From NCBI RefSeq assembly GCF_021043375.1, contig NZ_JAJNDV010000010.1:1-64000 (forward strand): a stretch of 64,000 nt of DNA. Direction: 5' to 3'. A program made the translations under genes and the position numbers. Shown here in pieces: positions 32,373-39,850 of the stretch; within the stretch, counting starts at the first letter, position 1, and each line of letters opens with the position of its first letter. Source of the stretch: Sphingomonas sp. IC-56. Its GTDB lineage: Bacteria; Pseudomonadota; Alphaproteobacteria; Sphingomonadales; Sphingomonadaceae. The notes below the pieces were generated by a model that saw only the letters and a list, made by a program, of their open reading frames with translations, was not told the DNA's origin and made no database searches.

Positions 32373-32548
32373 GCGCCAATCTACTGCGCGTCATCACCAT
32401 GTACTGCGAGCGCAACGGCCTCGCCGAAAGCAAGTTCGGCCTAATGGCAGTGAACGATCCCAAGCTGGTCCGCGACATGCGGCGGGGCCGCGAACTCCGC
32501 GCCGCCACGGCTCGCAAGGTGCGCGAGTTCATGGGGGTTGCACTATGA
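32369..32548 (+). CDS. Small helical, possibly DNA-binding protein
   Basis: A 59-aa basic protein (RVITMYCERNGLAESKFGLMAVNDPKLVRDMRRGRELRAATARKVREFMG) that reads as three to four helices with a HTH-like turn (ESKFGLMAVNDPKLVRDMRRGR). It resembles reduced XRE domains. It overlaps both neighbours by 4 bases. It could be a small regulator of this operon. Confidence 0.6.
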   Translation: MSANLLRVITMYCERNGLAESKFGLMAVNDPKLVRDMRRGRELRAATARKVREFMGVAL

Positions 32549-32895
32549 GCGCCCTGCATATCCGCTTCGGCGCCGATAGAAGCCTGCCGCTCGACTTGCT
32601 GCTGGGCTCCATTCCATCCCTGCCGCGTCACATCTTAAGCCGCCTGGTGGATCAGGCGATTGAACGGATGGACGAGTTGGACGGGGATCCGGACCTGGAA
32701 CCGGGCGGTGACGAGCTGGACGGCACCAACGCCGAGGACGAGCCATATACGCCCTGGCCCAGCTACACGGCGGTGCATGGAGCAGGCTGCCCAATCAGTG
32801 ACGCAGATGGGTGTTCAGCAGCGGATGACGGCTGCGGCCCGATCCTACGCGGAGGCGGCGTCATCTGGGGCAGTGTGGAGGATGAGCCAGTCTGA
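32545..32895 (+). CDS. Conserved accessory hypothetical protein
   Basis: A 116-aa acidic protein. A helical N-terminus (LPLDLLLGSIPSLPRHILSRLVDQAIERMDELDGDPDLEPGGDELDG) precedes an Asp/Gly/Cys-rich tail with GCPISDADGCSAADDGC. The cysteines and aspartates could bind a metal. Start overlaps the upstream stop. The family is found in sphingomonad phage-like regions, without known function. Confidence 0.55.
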   Translation: MSALHIRFGADRSLPLDLLLGSIPSLPRHILSRLVDQAIERMDELDGDPDLEPGGDELDGTNAEDEPYTPWPSYTAVHGAGCPISDADGCSAADDGCGPILRGGGVIWGSVEDEPV

Positions 32896-32921
32896 GCCAG
32901 TCGCTGCCCGCCGCGCAATCA

Positions 32922-33455
32922 GTGGCGCCTCGATCTTCGGGTCGGGGCGCTGCACGCGTTCACAGCTTCCGCGACAGCTTGGCTCTTTCTGAACGGTATG
33001 CCGAAGCAGACTGGTGGCTGCCCCTCTACCGGCGCATGTTCCCGCGGCTGCAATCGGCGGTGTCGGTGCGGGAAGATGGCTGGGCACAGCGTGGCGGCGT
33101 CGATCGCGTCCTGACGCTGAAGTGCGGCCGGACTTACACAGTCGATGAGAAGATCCGCACCGAGGATTGGCCGGACATCCTACTGGAGCAGTGGAGCGAC
33201 GAGGCGCGGCGCTCGCCCGGCTGGGTGCAGAAGCCACTGGCCTGCGACTTCATTGCCTATGCCTATGCCCCGTCTGGCGTGTGCTTCCTGCTCCCAGTTG
33301 TGCCGCTGCAGCGTGCCTGGCGCCAGCACGGGCGGAAATGGGTTGAGCTCTACGGCCAGCGCCGGGCTTGCAATCCGGGGTATGTCTCGGTCAGCGTACC
33401 GGTGCCTCGGGGCGTGCTGATGCAGGCCGTGGTGGAGGCGATGTTCGTGTCATAA
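32922..33455 (+). CDS. PD-(D/E)XK-like nuclease-fold protein
   Basis: A protein of about 177 aa, GTG start; the exact start is uncertain. The core has VDRVLTLKCGRTYTVDEKIRTEDWPDILLEQWSDEARRSPGWVQKPLACDFIAYAY. The Asp in VDR, the DEK motif one hairpin later and a C-terminal helix fit the restriction-endonuclease-like fold (D-x(10-15)-[DE]-x-K). It may be a phage or anti-phage nuclease. No methyltransferase or ATPase partner is adjacent. Confidence 0.6.
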   Translation: MAPRSSGRGAARVHSFRDSLALSERYAEADWWLPLYRRMFPRLQSAVSVREDGWAQRGGVDRVLTLKCGRTYTVDEKIRTEDWPDILLEQWSDEARRSPGWVQKPLACDFIAYAYAPSGVCFLLPVVPLQRAWRQHGRKWVELYGQRRACNPGYVSVSVPVPRGVLMQAVVEAMFVS

Positions 33456-33523
33456 CCAATCCTTCGGACAACTAGCGCAAGGTTCCGGCTTTTCATCGAC
33501 TCGGGATTAGCTAGTGTGAAATA

Positions 33524-34717
33524 ATGAATGCCGAAGCCCTCAAGCCGCCACGGCTGCCCTTCAATGGGCGGATGCTGCGCTGGGCACGGGAATGGCGTGG
33601 GCGTTCTATCGATGACGCCGCAAAAAAGCTGAATACCAATCCGGCAAATATCGAGGCGTGGGAGCGCGGCGAAAGCGTGCCTAGCGTTAGGCAGGCGCGT
33701 ATGCTCGCCGGTTTCTACGAGCGCGGCTTCCTTGAGTTCTTTCTAGATCGCCCGCCGCCCGTTGTTGAATCCGCACTGGTGCCAGACTTCCGGCTACACC
33801 GTGATGCTGCTGATCCCACAGGTGATCGTGAGCTACGTGCGATACAGTCCTGGGCAGAGGAGCAGCGTCTCAATGCGCTCGACCTGTTCGAGATGCTTGG
33901 CGATGCTCCCCCTGAATTTCCGGCGGAACTCTTCGCGACGATCGCGTCAAATCCTGAGACCGTCGCTTCTGCGGCGCGCAAAGTGACTGCGCTTGCCGTT
34001 GAAGATCAAATGGGCCTCGAGCCGGCGCAACGTCCGACGATGCCGAAGCTGTTTCGACGAGCGATCGAACGGCTAGGAGTGCTGGTGCTAAAGGAGTCCG
34101 CTCTAGCGAAGTATGGAGTGAGGGGACTCTGCGTCTTCGCCACCCCGCTGCCGGTGATCGTTTACGGGACCGAAGCGCCGGCGGCGCAGTCGTTCACCAT
34201 GGCGCACGAGCTTGCCCATGTGATCCTTCAACAGAGCGCGATCAGCGGGCCACCCTCAGCACGCGACACTCAGTCCGCAACCGAAGCTGTTGAGCGTTGG
34301 TGCGATCAATTCGCTGGCGCGTTCCTGATCCCGGCGGACGCCATGGGCACGGTTTGGGCCAAGCCAAATTCTGCCCTGCCGGCTATTGGCGATGACATGC
34401 TGGGCAAGCTGGCAAATACCTTCTGTGTCAGCCGGCACGCGATGCTGATCCGGCTCGTGCACCTCGGTTACGTCGAGCCCGCATTTTATTGGGACGTGAA
34501 ACGGCCCGAGTTCCTGAAGCAGGAGCGCGAATTCAAGGGTGGTGGCCGCGCCAAGTACTACGGTACGCGCTACCGTTCATCTCACGGCGATCTCTACACC
34601 GGCCTGGTGCTTGAGGCATGGGGTAGCGGGGTGATCACCAATCACAATGCCGCTGAGTTCATGGGTATTAAGAACCTGCGCCACCTCACCGACATTCGCG
34701 ACGACTTCCTCTCATGA
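33524..34717 (+). CDS. XRE-ImmA/IrrE metallopeptidase (antitoxin-type)
   Basis: A 397-aa protein. An XRE HTH is at residues 15-70 (LRWAREWRGRSIDDAAKKLNTNPANIEAWERG), followed by a linker and an ImmA/IrrE (COG2856) peptidase domain with HELAH, a zinc-binding HExxH motif, at about residue 228. The C-terminal 60 residues are less conserved. Such fusions cleave or sequester repressors, or serve as antitoxins to PIN toxins. The stop overlaps the DUF4411 gene start (ATGA), so the two form an operon. Confidence 0.88.
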   Translation: MNAEALKPPRLPFNGRMLRWAREWRGRSIDDAAKKLNTNPANIEAWERGESVPSVRQARMLAGFYERGFLEFFLDRPPPVVESALVPDFRLHRDAADPTGDRELRAIQSWAEEQRLNALDLFEMLGDAPPEFPAELFATIASNPETVASAARKVTALAVEDQMGLEPAQRPTMPKLFRRAIERLGVLVLKESALAKYGVRGLCVFATPLPVIVYGTEAPAAQSFTMAHELAHVILQQSAISGPPSARDTQSATEAVERWCDQFAGAFLIPADAMGTVWAKPNSALPAIGDDMLGKLANTFCVSRHAMLIRLVHLGYVEPAFYWDVKRPEFLKQEREFKGGGRAKYYGTRYRSSHGDLYTGLVLEAWGSGVITNHNAAEFMGIKNLRHLTDIRDDFLS

Positions 34718-35217
34718 AGAAGTATTGTCTCGATACGTCCGGGTTGAGCAACCCGCTGGAGGCGATGCCCGCTGACATCTACGTGTCCCTCTGGGCGCAG
34801 ATCGAAGCGAGGATCACCAACGGCGACTTGGCTTGCACCGCCGAAATTTATGAGGAGCTCACCCACCTCGAAGGCCCGATTGGCGATTGCATCAAGGACA
34901 ATGAGCCGAACTTGCGCCTTGAAGTCGGTGATGCGAGTTGGGATTTCGCGACCTATCTGGAGCACGCTACGCGTATGCAGGTCGAGTACGCAGCGTTCCT
35001 GCGGGAAAATCATTCCGGCAAGAAGAGCACGGTGGGCCTCAACGACCTGTCAATAATCGCATTGGCTAAGACTCTGGCCCTGCCTGTCATCAGCATGGAA
35101 AAGGCAAAGGCCCATCAGAGCGACAAGTGGCGCCAGATCCCGGATGTATGCGCACTCGAGAAGGTGCCGCACATGAACTTCAACGATTACCTTCGTGCTG
35201 AAGGCATCCAACTCTAG
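34714..35217 (+). CDS. DUF4411 PIN-domain toxin-like protein
   Basis: A 167-aa protein of the DUF4411 family. The N-terminal YCLDTSGLSNPLEAMP has the first PIN acidic residue. AEIYEELTHLEGPIGD follows, then TVGLNDLSIIALAKTLALPVISMEKAK with further acidic ligands. PIN domains are usually Mg-dependent RNases. Paired with an XRE-ImmA protein, the most economical reading is a toxin-antitoxin or phage-defence pair that helps keep the element in the population. Confidence 0.82.
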   Translation: MKKYCLDTSGLSNPLEAMPADIYVSLWAQIEARITNGDLACTAEIYEELTHLEGPIGDCIKDNEPNLRLEVGDASWDFATYLEHATRMQVEYAAFLRENHSGKKSTVGLNDLSIIALAKTLALPVISMEKAKAHQSDKWRQIPDVCALEKVPHMNFNDYLRAEGIQL

Positions 35218-35389
35218 TTGCGCTGCCCCGCCAATGCACGAATGCTGGCGACCTCGATGCTCACAGAGCGCAGGCCGGCTTCTGCCCGGTCAGCGAGCCT
35301 CGCTTCAACAGGTTGCAGATCGTGCCTCGGCTCGAACCAGCAGCCCTAAACTCTAGCCCCCCCCCTCTATCTCGGCGGCGCGATGATGC

Positions 35390-35752
35390 TCAGCCTGCCG
35401 CAGCCTTCGGGGCACCCGCCAACTTGACCCTGCGCAGGCGATCAATGATGGCCTTCGCTTCCGGCGGTGCAACCTGGACAAACAAGGCGAACAGCTCCTG
35501 CTCATTCAAGGAGCCGTTCTCTACGCTGATCGGAAGCGCGATTGGCTGACGCGCCCTGGCCCCGGGCTGCGCCTCTACAACCAGTGCACGCCACGACATG
35601 CCGACGGGCGGTTCACCCAGGTTCGTGTTGAACTCCATTGCCACAGCGTTGCGCATCCGAATGCGTCTATCCGGCTGCTCCTCAAACCAAGCCGCGTCTC
35701 CCTGGCTGACAATCTCGATCAGACGTTCTTGAAGCGCCCTAACTTCGGCCAT
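35390..35752 (-). CDS. Hypothetical protein
   Basis: A 120-aa protein. The N-terminus is helical (EVRALQERLIEIVSQGDAAWFEEQ), then comes a beta-rich part (MEFNTNLGEPPVGMSWRALVVEA) and a helical basic C-terminus. No family is recognised and there is no signal peptide. The region 35218-35389 between it and DUF4411 has no convincing gene. Confidence 0.45.
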   Translation of the reverse strand: MAEVRALQERLIEIVSQGDAAWFEEQPDRRIRMRNAVAMEFNTNLGEPPVGMSWRALVVEAQPGARARQPIALPISVENGSLNEQELFALFVQVAPPEAKAIIDRLRRVKLAGAPKAAAG

Positions 35753-35922
35753 GATGATCCCTTGCTTGTTCCGCGCGACATGCCGCTCAGGCCGGCTACG
35801 GGCAAGTGCCCGGGTGCGCTAAAGCGCTGCCGGACGGTGGGCAAGGCACGGCTATGTGCGCAAAGCCGAACGGCTAAGATTGGGTGGATTTCAGACGATT
35901 CGCTTTTCGGCCTTGGAGCGCG

Positions 35923-36435
35923 TTAGCGGACTTCCGAGACCTTAGCGCCTGCATGGTGGAACGCGCATCCGATCAGATCGAAGAACTGCTTAGGTGCACT
36001 ATCGCGCAACGCAGTGTTCCAATGCCATGTCTTGTCACCCAAGGAAGGGAACAGCATGTGCGCCGGAGCGATGCCGCCCCGCCGAGGTATGTCGTCGATT
36101 ACCTCATAGTGCGCGTTCGTACCGATGTACTCCAGATCTCCAAGCGGTCGAGGACCCCCATCTGGCGATGGTGGCTTCCAATCTGGCAGAGTAACGTCGG
36201 TCGTGGATGCGACGTTTTGTCGATCGTTCGTTCCGCCGTTCCAGGGAAGCCACCAGTAAGTTCGATTGGTGTCGCCGAAATGGACGGCGAGTGCGACCTT
36301 GGCCGGCCAATCCCGGCCGCTATCTACGGGCCGGAATGTAGCGGTAATCGCCGGATTATGACGCAGTGCATACTGCGCATCCTCAACCTTGCACTCAATC
36401 GATGCAGCGAGGGCAAGAATGGCTAGAGCAAACAT
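35923..36435 (-). CDS. Exported hypothetical protein
   Basis: A 170-aa protein with a short hydrophobic N-terminus (MFALAILALAASIECK) that may be a signal. The mature part is rich in Trp, Asn, Pro and Gly (YWWLPWNGGTNDRQNV, SPDGGPRPLG) and looks like a beta-sandwich. It is not recognised. It sits close to the right end of the element and reads towards its centre. Confidence 0.5.
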   Translation of the reverse strand: MFALAILALAASIECKVEDAQYALRHNPAITATFRPVDSGRDWPAKVALAVHFGDTNRTYWWLPWNGGTNDRQNVASTTDVTLPDWKPPSPDGGPRPLGDLEYIGTNAHYEVIDDIPRRGGIAPAHMLFPSLGDKTWHWNTALRDSAPKQFFDLIGCAFHHAGAKVSEVR

Positions 36436-36575
36436 CGATCTCCGATCCGAAGAGCCGGATCGATAGTGGCAGCTACACTACAGAAAGCAATGGCGGCTTT
36501 CGGGATCGTTTGATGACCGCTTGAGCGTCTGTAACTGGGGCGGAAGCTGACGCTCACCGTCCTTGGCTTCACGGC

Positions 36576-37226
36576 CTAGCTCAACAGCGTCCTGATGCTA
36601 TCCACGGTGATCAGTGTCCGCGTGTCTACCTTCACGCGCGTTAGCCGCCCCTGCCCCATCAGCTGGTTTACCTTCGTCCGACCCAGCCCAAGAGCCGCCA
36701 TCGCCTGCTGAACAGTGACGGTGACAGCACCTTCCGGAATAGAAGCAGCTGGCGATTGCGAGCGCGGAGCTGCGGCCGGCTGCGCAGAGATCGCCGCTGG
36801 CGCAGCAACTGGCTGCGGCGGCGTGATTACACCTGGCGCCGCTCGCAGCGCGCGGAGGGGCCGCGCCTCTGCGCTGTGCTGCTCGATCACCGCCTGCAAG
36901 GAGACATCGTCGAACCGTATCCCGATGACGCTCATCGACGGCTCACCGCCTCGCAGATGCGATCCCGGTAGCCGGACGGTACCCACTGCCAGGATGTCAG
37001 CAGCACAGCCCTGTTCGATGATCCGCTTCCACACTTCTCTTGGAACACGGCTATCCCGCACCTCGGCGCAGGTGCCGTCTGCATGCGCAGTCTCGATCAG
37101 TCGTGCGTAGCCCTTCACCAACCCGGCCGCCGCGAAGTCCACCAGTATCCGCATCGGATCTCCAAGCTGAGCTTCCTCGATGATCGCGGCTGCACGCCGC
37201 GGCGGGATAGGATTGAAGGCGCTCAA
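36576..37226 (-). CDS. HTH protein at the tRNA end, candidate excision factor
   Basis: A 216-aa protein that starts at TTG 37226 behind AGGAGAG. The N-terminal 115 residues are a unique alpha/beta domain, followed by an Ala/Pro linker (PPQPVAAPAAISAQPAAAP). The last 50 residues form an excisionase/MerR-type winged helix: VTVQQAMAALGLGRTKVNQLMGQGRLTRVKVDTRTLITV. The position is the last gene before tRNA-Arg, with GTTCGC repeats upstream. That is consistent with a recombination directionality factor or an end-bound regulator. Confidence 0.65.
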   Translation of the reverse strand: MSAFNPIPPRRAAAIIEEAQLGDPMRILVDFAAAGLVKGYARLIETAHADGTCAEVRDSRVPREVWKRIIEQGCAADILAVGTVRLPGSHLRGGEPSMSVIGIRFDDVSLQAVIEQHSAEARPLRALRAAPGVITPPQPVAAPAAISAQPAAAPRSQSPAASIPEGAVTVTVQQAMAALGLGRTKVNQLMGQGRLTRVKVDTRTLITVDSIRTLLS

Positions 37227-37318
37227 CGATGCTCTCCTGAGCGGCCCCAGTCGACCGCATCAGCTTGATGCAGTGAAGGCGTAAAAATCAGCCTACCTCA
37301 GGCTGAATGACCGCTGCT

Positions 37319-37353
37319 GTTCGCGGTTGTTCGCATTCACTCGCGCTGATATG
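37319..37353 (-). promoter_or_regulatory. GTTCGC triple repeat near the tRNA end
   Basis: GTTCGC at 37319 and 37329 and ACTCGC at 37339 keep a 10-bp period, and ATATG is at 37349. The order and spacing equal those at 30902-30936. The block lies 93 bp upstream of the HTH gene and 77 bp from the att core, so it could serve in either recombination or transcription. Confidence 0.6.
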
Positions 37354-37429
37354 TGGGAGCTACTGAGGGCTCTACCCGCAGGCATGCGCACCATTTCTTC
37401 GAATTATCAGCACGTTAGCTTCTTCATGA

Positions 37430-37507
37430 TGGTGCCCCGAGAGAGACTCGAACTCCCGACCTTTGGTTTAGGAAACCACTGCTCTGTCCTGCTGAGCTAT
37501 CGGGGCA
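37430..37507 (-). tRNA. tRNA-Arg (CCT)
   Basis: Minus-strand cloverleaf. The acceptor stem is TGCCCCG/CGGGGCA with an encoded CCA, the D-arm reads AGCTCAGC-AGGA, the anticodon loop is TTCCTAA with anticodon CCT, and the T-arm contains GTTCGAGTC. The 3' end is the insertion site of the 35-kb element. The anticodon-stem outer pair is G-A, slightly irregular. Confidence 0.9.
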
Positions 37508-37540
37508 CGGTGCCGCTGGTAGAGGGCGGCGCGGCAGGAA

Positions 37541-38005
37541 TCAATTGCAAGCCTCTGGCGGCACCACCGGGAGCGGCAGGGGAGCGACCGGCACCCCCTC
37601 CTCGATGAGTTCCATGGCCTGCTCCACCGTCGCCTGCCCATGGATCGGAGTTACCGGCGTCTCCCCCAGGTGCATGGCGCGGGCCTGATCGGCGAAGCCC
37701 GCGCCGACCCATTGCGACGATTCGAGCAGTTTCGCCTGTGCCGAGGCCAGCGCTGCCATCGCTGCCTTCACCGTCTCCGGCGGCGGCATTCGCTTTGGCG
37801 ACGCGCCGGACGCGGGCATGACTTCGGCACGCTGATTGGCTTTGGCGGCGACATTGGGCGCCATCACTGCCTTGGTGATATCCGTGTCGCCGCACATCGG
37901 ACACGTCACCAATCCAGCCGCACGCTGAGTCTCATAAGCCGCGGTCGATCCGAACCACGCCTCGAACACATGCGCGCCGATGCACTTCAAGTCGAAGACG
38001 ATCAT
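37541..38005 (-). CDS. DUF1178 family protein
   Basis: A 154-aa protein. MIVFDLKCIGAHVFEAWF, then CPMCGD, is the DUF1178 zinc-ribbon signature. An Ala/Pro linker and a helical C-terminal half (TPIHGQATVEQAMELIEEGVPVAPLPLPV) follow. In alphaproteobacteria it typically sits behind the nitrilase-family gene, as here with a 4-base overlap, and often with glutaredoxin. Its function is unknown. It is the first chromosomal gene next to the element. Confidence 0.85.
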   Translation of the reverse strand: MIVFDLKCIGAHVFEAWFGSTAAYETQRAAGLVTCPMCGDTDITKAVMAPNVAAKANQRAEVMPASGASPKRMPPPETVKAAMAALASAQAKLLESSQWVGAGFADQARAMHLGETPVTPIHGQATVEQAMELIEEGVPVAPLPLPVVPPEACN

Positions 38006-38823
38006 GTGCGCATCGGCGCCGCAATAGCCCGACGGTGCTTGAGCACCGGCACGCGCGCCCGCGCCTCGGCGACAAGCGCCGGATCCATTTCGACAAAGCC
38101 GAGCCCGGTTCTCTCCCCCATGTCGAGCAGCACCTCGCCCCAGGGGCTCACCGCCAAGCTGTGACCGTAAGTGGCGCGGCCATCCTCATGTTCCCCAGTC
38201 TGTGCCGCCGCCAGCACAAACGCGCCAGCCTCGACCGCCCGGGCGCGAAGCAGCACATGCCAGTGCGCCGCGCCAGTTGGGCGGGTGAACGCCGCGGGCA
38301 CCGCAAACAAGCTGGCTCCGGCGTCGCTCAGGGCCCGAAACAAGTCGGGAAAGCGCAGATCATAGCAGATCGCCAGCCCCAACATGCCAAGCGGCGTCTC
38401 GATCAACACCGCCTCTTCCCCCGCGGCATAGCGGTCGGATTCGCGCCAGCGCTCGCCACTCGCGAGCTCGACGTCGAACAAATGCATCTTGTCGTAGCGG
38501 GCGCGGACCTCGCCGCGGTCATCGATCACGAAGCCGCGATTGGCGAGCCTGCCATCGCGCCGCATCACGGCGAGGCTGCCCAGATGCACCCACATCCCGT
38601 GCCGCGCCGCCGCCTCGCGCACCGCCGCGAGCACGCGATCCTCTTCCTCATACGCAAGCGATCCAGCCGCCCGGTCGCGATCGCTGTCGAGCAGTCCCGA
38701 CATCTCCGGCGTGAACAGCATGGCCGCGCCACCTGCGGCCGCATCCGCAATGCCCTGTATCAGGGTGCGCGCATTGGCAGCGGGGTCGACCCCGCTCGTC
38801 ATCTGCAGCAGTGCAGCCCTCAT
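38002..38823 (-). CDS. Carbon-nitrogen hydrolase (nitrilase/omega-amidase type)
   Basis: A 273-aa C-N hydrolase. The catalytic triad is visible: Glu in FTPEMSGLL (about residue 40), Lys in YDKMHLFDVEL, and Cys in LAICYDLRFPDLF. The length and FPDLFRAL fit Nit1/Nit2-type amidases. Such enzymes remove deaminated glutathione or alpha-ketoglutaramate. Contact with grxC upstream (4-base overlap) supports a glutathione-repair role. Cytoplasmic. Confidence 0.88.
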   Translation of the reverse strand: MRAALLQMTSGVDPAANARTLIQGIADAAAGGAAMLFTPEMSGLLDSDRDRAAGSLAYEEEDRVLAAVREAAARHGMWVHLGSLAVMRRDGRLANRGFVIDDRGEVRARYDKMHLFDVELASGERWRESDRYAAGEEAVLIETPLGMLGLAICYDLRFPDLFRALSDAGASLFAVPAAFTRPTGAAHWHVLLRARAVEAGAFVLAAAQTGEHEDGRATYGHSLAVSPWGEVLLDMGERTGLGFVEMDPALVAEARARVPVLKHRRAIAAPMRT

Positions 38824-39077
38824 GCCGCGAGCAGTGGGTCCAAGCCGCCTTGGCGATCCAGCGCTGCAAGATCGTCCGAGCCGCCCATGTGGCGCCCGTC
38901 GATGAAGATCTGCGGCACGGTGCTGCGTCCGTTCGCGCGCTGGATCATCTCCTGCCGCTTCGAACCGCCCATGCTGATGTCATACTCCTCGAACGTCACG
39001 CCCTTGGACTTGAGGAGCCCCTTTGCCCGCGTGCAATAGGGGCAGAACGCCTTGGTATAGATTTCAACTTTCGCCAT
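38820..39077 (-). CDS. grxC: Glutaredoxin 3
   Basis: An 85-aa class I glutaredoxin with the dithiol motif CPYC at residues 12-15 (KAFCPYCTRAKGLL), the cis-Pro in RSTVPQIFIDG and the GSH-binding GGSDDL. It reduces protein and mixed disulfides with glutathione. It is the first gene of a three-gene operon with the nitrilase and DUF1178, all overlapping by a few bases. Confidence 0.92.
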   Translation of the reverse strand: MAKVEIYTKAFCPYCTRAKGLLKSKGVTFEEYDISMGGSKRQEMIQRANGRSTVPQIFIDGRHMGGSDDLAALDRQGGLDPLLAA

Positions 39078-39111
39078 AATCCGCCTGACCTGAGTTGCGT
39101 GCCGGCGCTTG

Positions 39112-39843
39112 TCAATCCGCCGGCTCGCTATGGAGAACGCACGCCCAGCAAAGAAGGATCACTCGCGCTGCGCCGCCACGCTTCAGCACCCGGGCACAGG
39201 CCTGCGCCGTGGCGCCGCTGGTATGCACGTCGTCGACCAGCACGACCGTTCTGCCACGCAGGCGTTCGCGCGCACTCGGCGCGAGCGCAAAGGCGCCCGA
39301 CACTGCCTTGTGCCGCCCCCTTAGCCCCAAACCACGCAGGACCGGGGTGGCCCTCACCCGGCGCAGCAGTGCCACTTCCATCGGAACACCCGATGTTCGC
39401 GACAGTGCGCTGCCGATCAGCGCGGCCTGATTATAGCCGCGGCTCCAGATGCGCCAGCGATGCAATGGCACCGGCACCAGCAGCTCGGCGTCCGCCGGCA
39501 TCAGCCGCAGCATCGCGCGCGCCATCGTGTCCGCGCAGCCGAGCCGCCCGCCATATTTGAGCTTCAGCGCCACGGCCCGCGCGACTGCGCCATAGGCCAC
39601 AGCAGCCCGGACTCCGTCATGCGCCGGCGGGCTCTCCATGCAGCTGGCGCACTGGGCATCGGCGCCGCGATCATAGTCGAAGGGCAAGTGACAGGTGGCG
39701 CACCACGGCGGCCCCAGAAAGGTCAGGCTCGACCAGCAGGAGACGCAGAAGCGATGATTCTCGTCCGTCACCGCGCCGCATCCAGGGCATCGCGGCGGCA
39801 GGGCGAGATCGGCCAGGCGGGCAAGTGGAGCGAGCAGCGCCAT
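39112..39843 (-). CDS. ComF family phosphoribosyltransferase-like protein
   Basis: About 243 aa. The start MALLAPL at 39843 is chosen because AAGGGGG precedes it. Four CxxC pairs form the N-terminal zinc ribbon (RCPGCGAV, CVSCW, CATC, CASC). The PRT domain follows with VPVPLHRWRIWSRGYNQAALI and the PRPP loop VVLVDDVHTSGAT. The family supports DNA uptake (ComFC) and perhaps nucleotide salvage. It is divergent from the methyltransferase gene. Confidence 0.85.
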   Translation of the reverse strand: MALLAPLARLADLALPPRCPGCGAVTDENHRFCVSCWSSLTFLGPPWCATCHLPFDYDRGADAQCASCMESPPAHDGVRAAVAYGAVARAVALKLKYGGRLGCADTMARAMLRLMPADAELLVPVPLHRWRIWSRGYNQAALIGSALSRTSGVPMEVALLRRVRATPVLRGLGLRGRHKAVSGAFALAPSARERLRGRTVVLVDDVHTSGATAQACARVLKRGGAARVILLCWACVLHSEPAD

Positions 39844-39850
39844 CACCCCC

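Larger units (their letters stand above)
2429..37445. mobile_element. 35-kb integrative element in tRNA-Arg(CCT)
   Basis: Bounded by the 16-bp direct repeat of the tRNA-Arg 3' end. A P4-type integrase lies just inside the left end and a HTH protein just inside the right. The left arm has an integrase, AlpA, primase and RepA layout. The rest holds a lone tape-measure gene, exported proteins, a GNAT toxin-antitoxin pair, SRAP, imuA-imuB-dnaE2, an ISL3 transposase and an ImmA/DUF4411 pair. Terminase, portal, capsid and lysis genes were not found, so it is not a complete prophage. It could be a satellite-like or degraded prophage element, or a composite of several insertions. Confidence 0.8.

Noticed and set aside
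2429-37445. Complete, inducible prophage
   Set aside because: No terminase, portal, major capsid, lysis or baseplate genes were found; only tape-measure and gp10-like genes remain.
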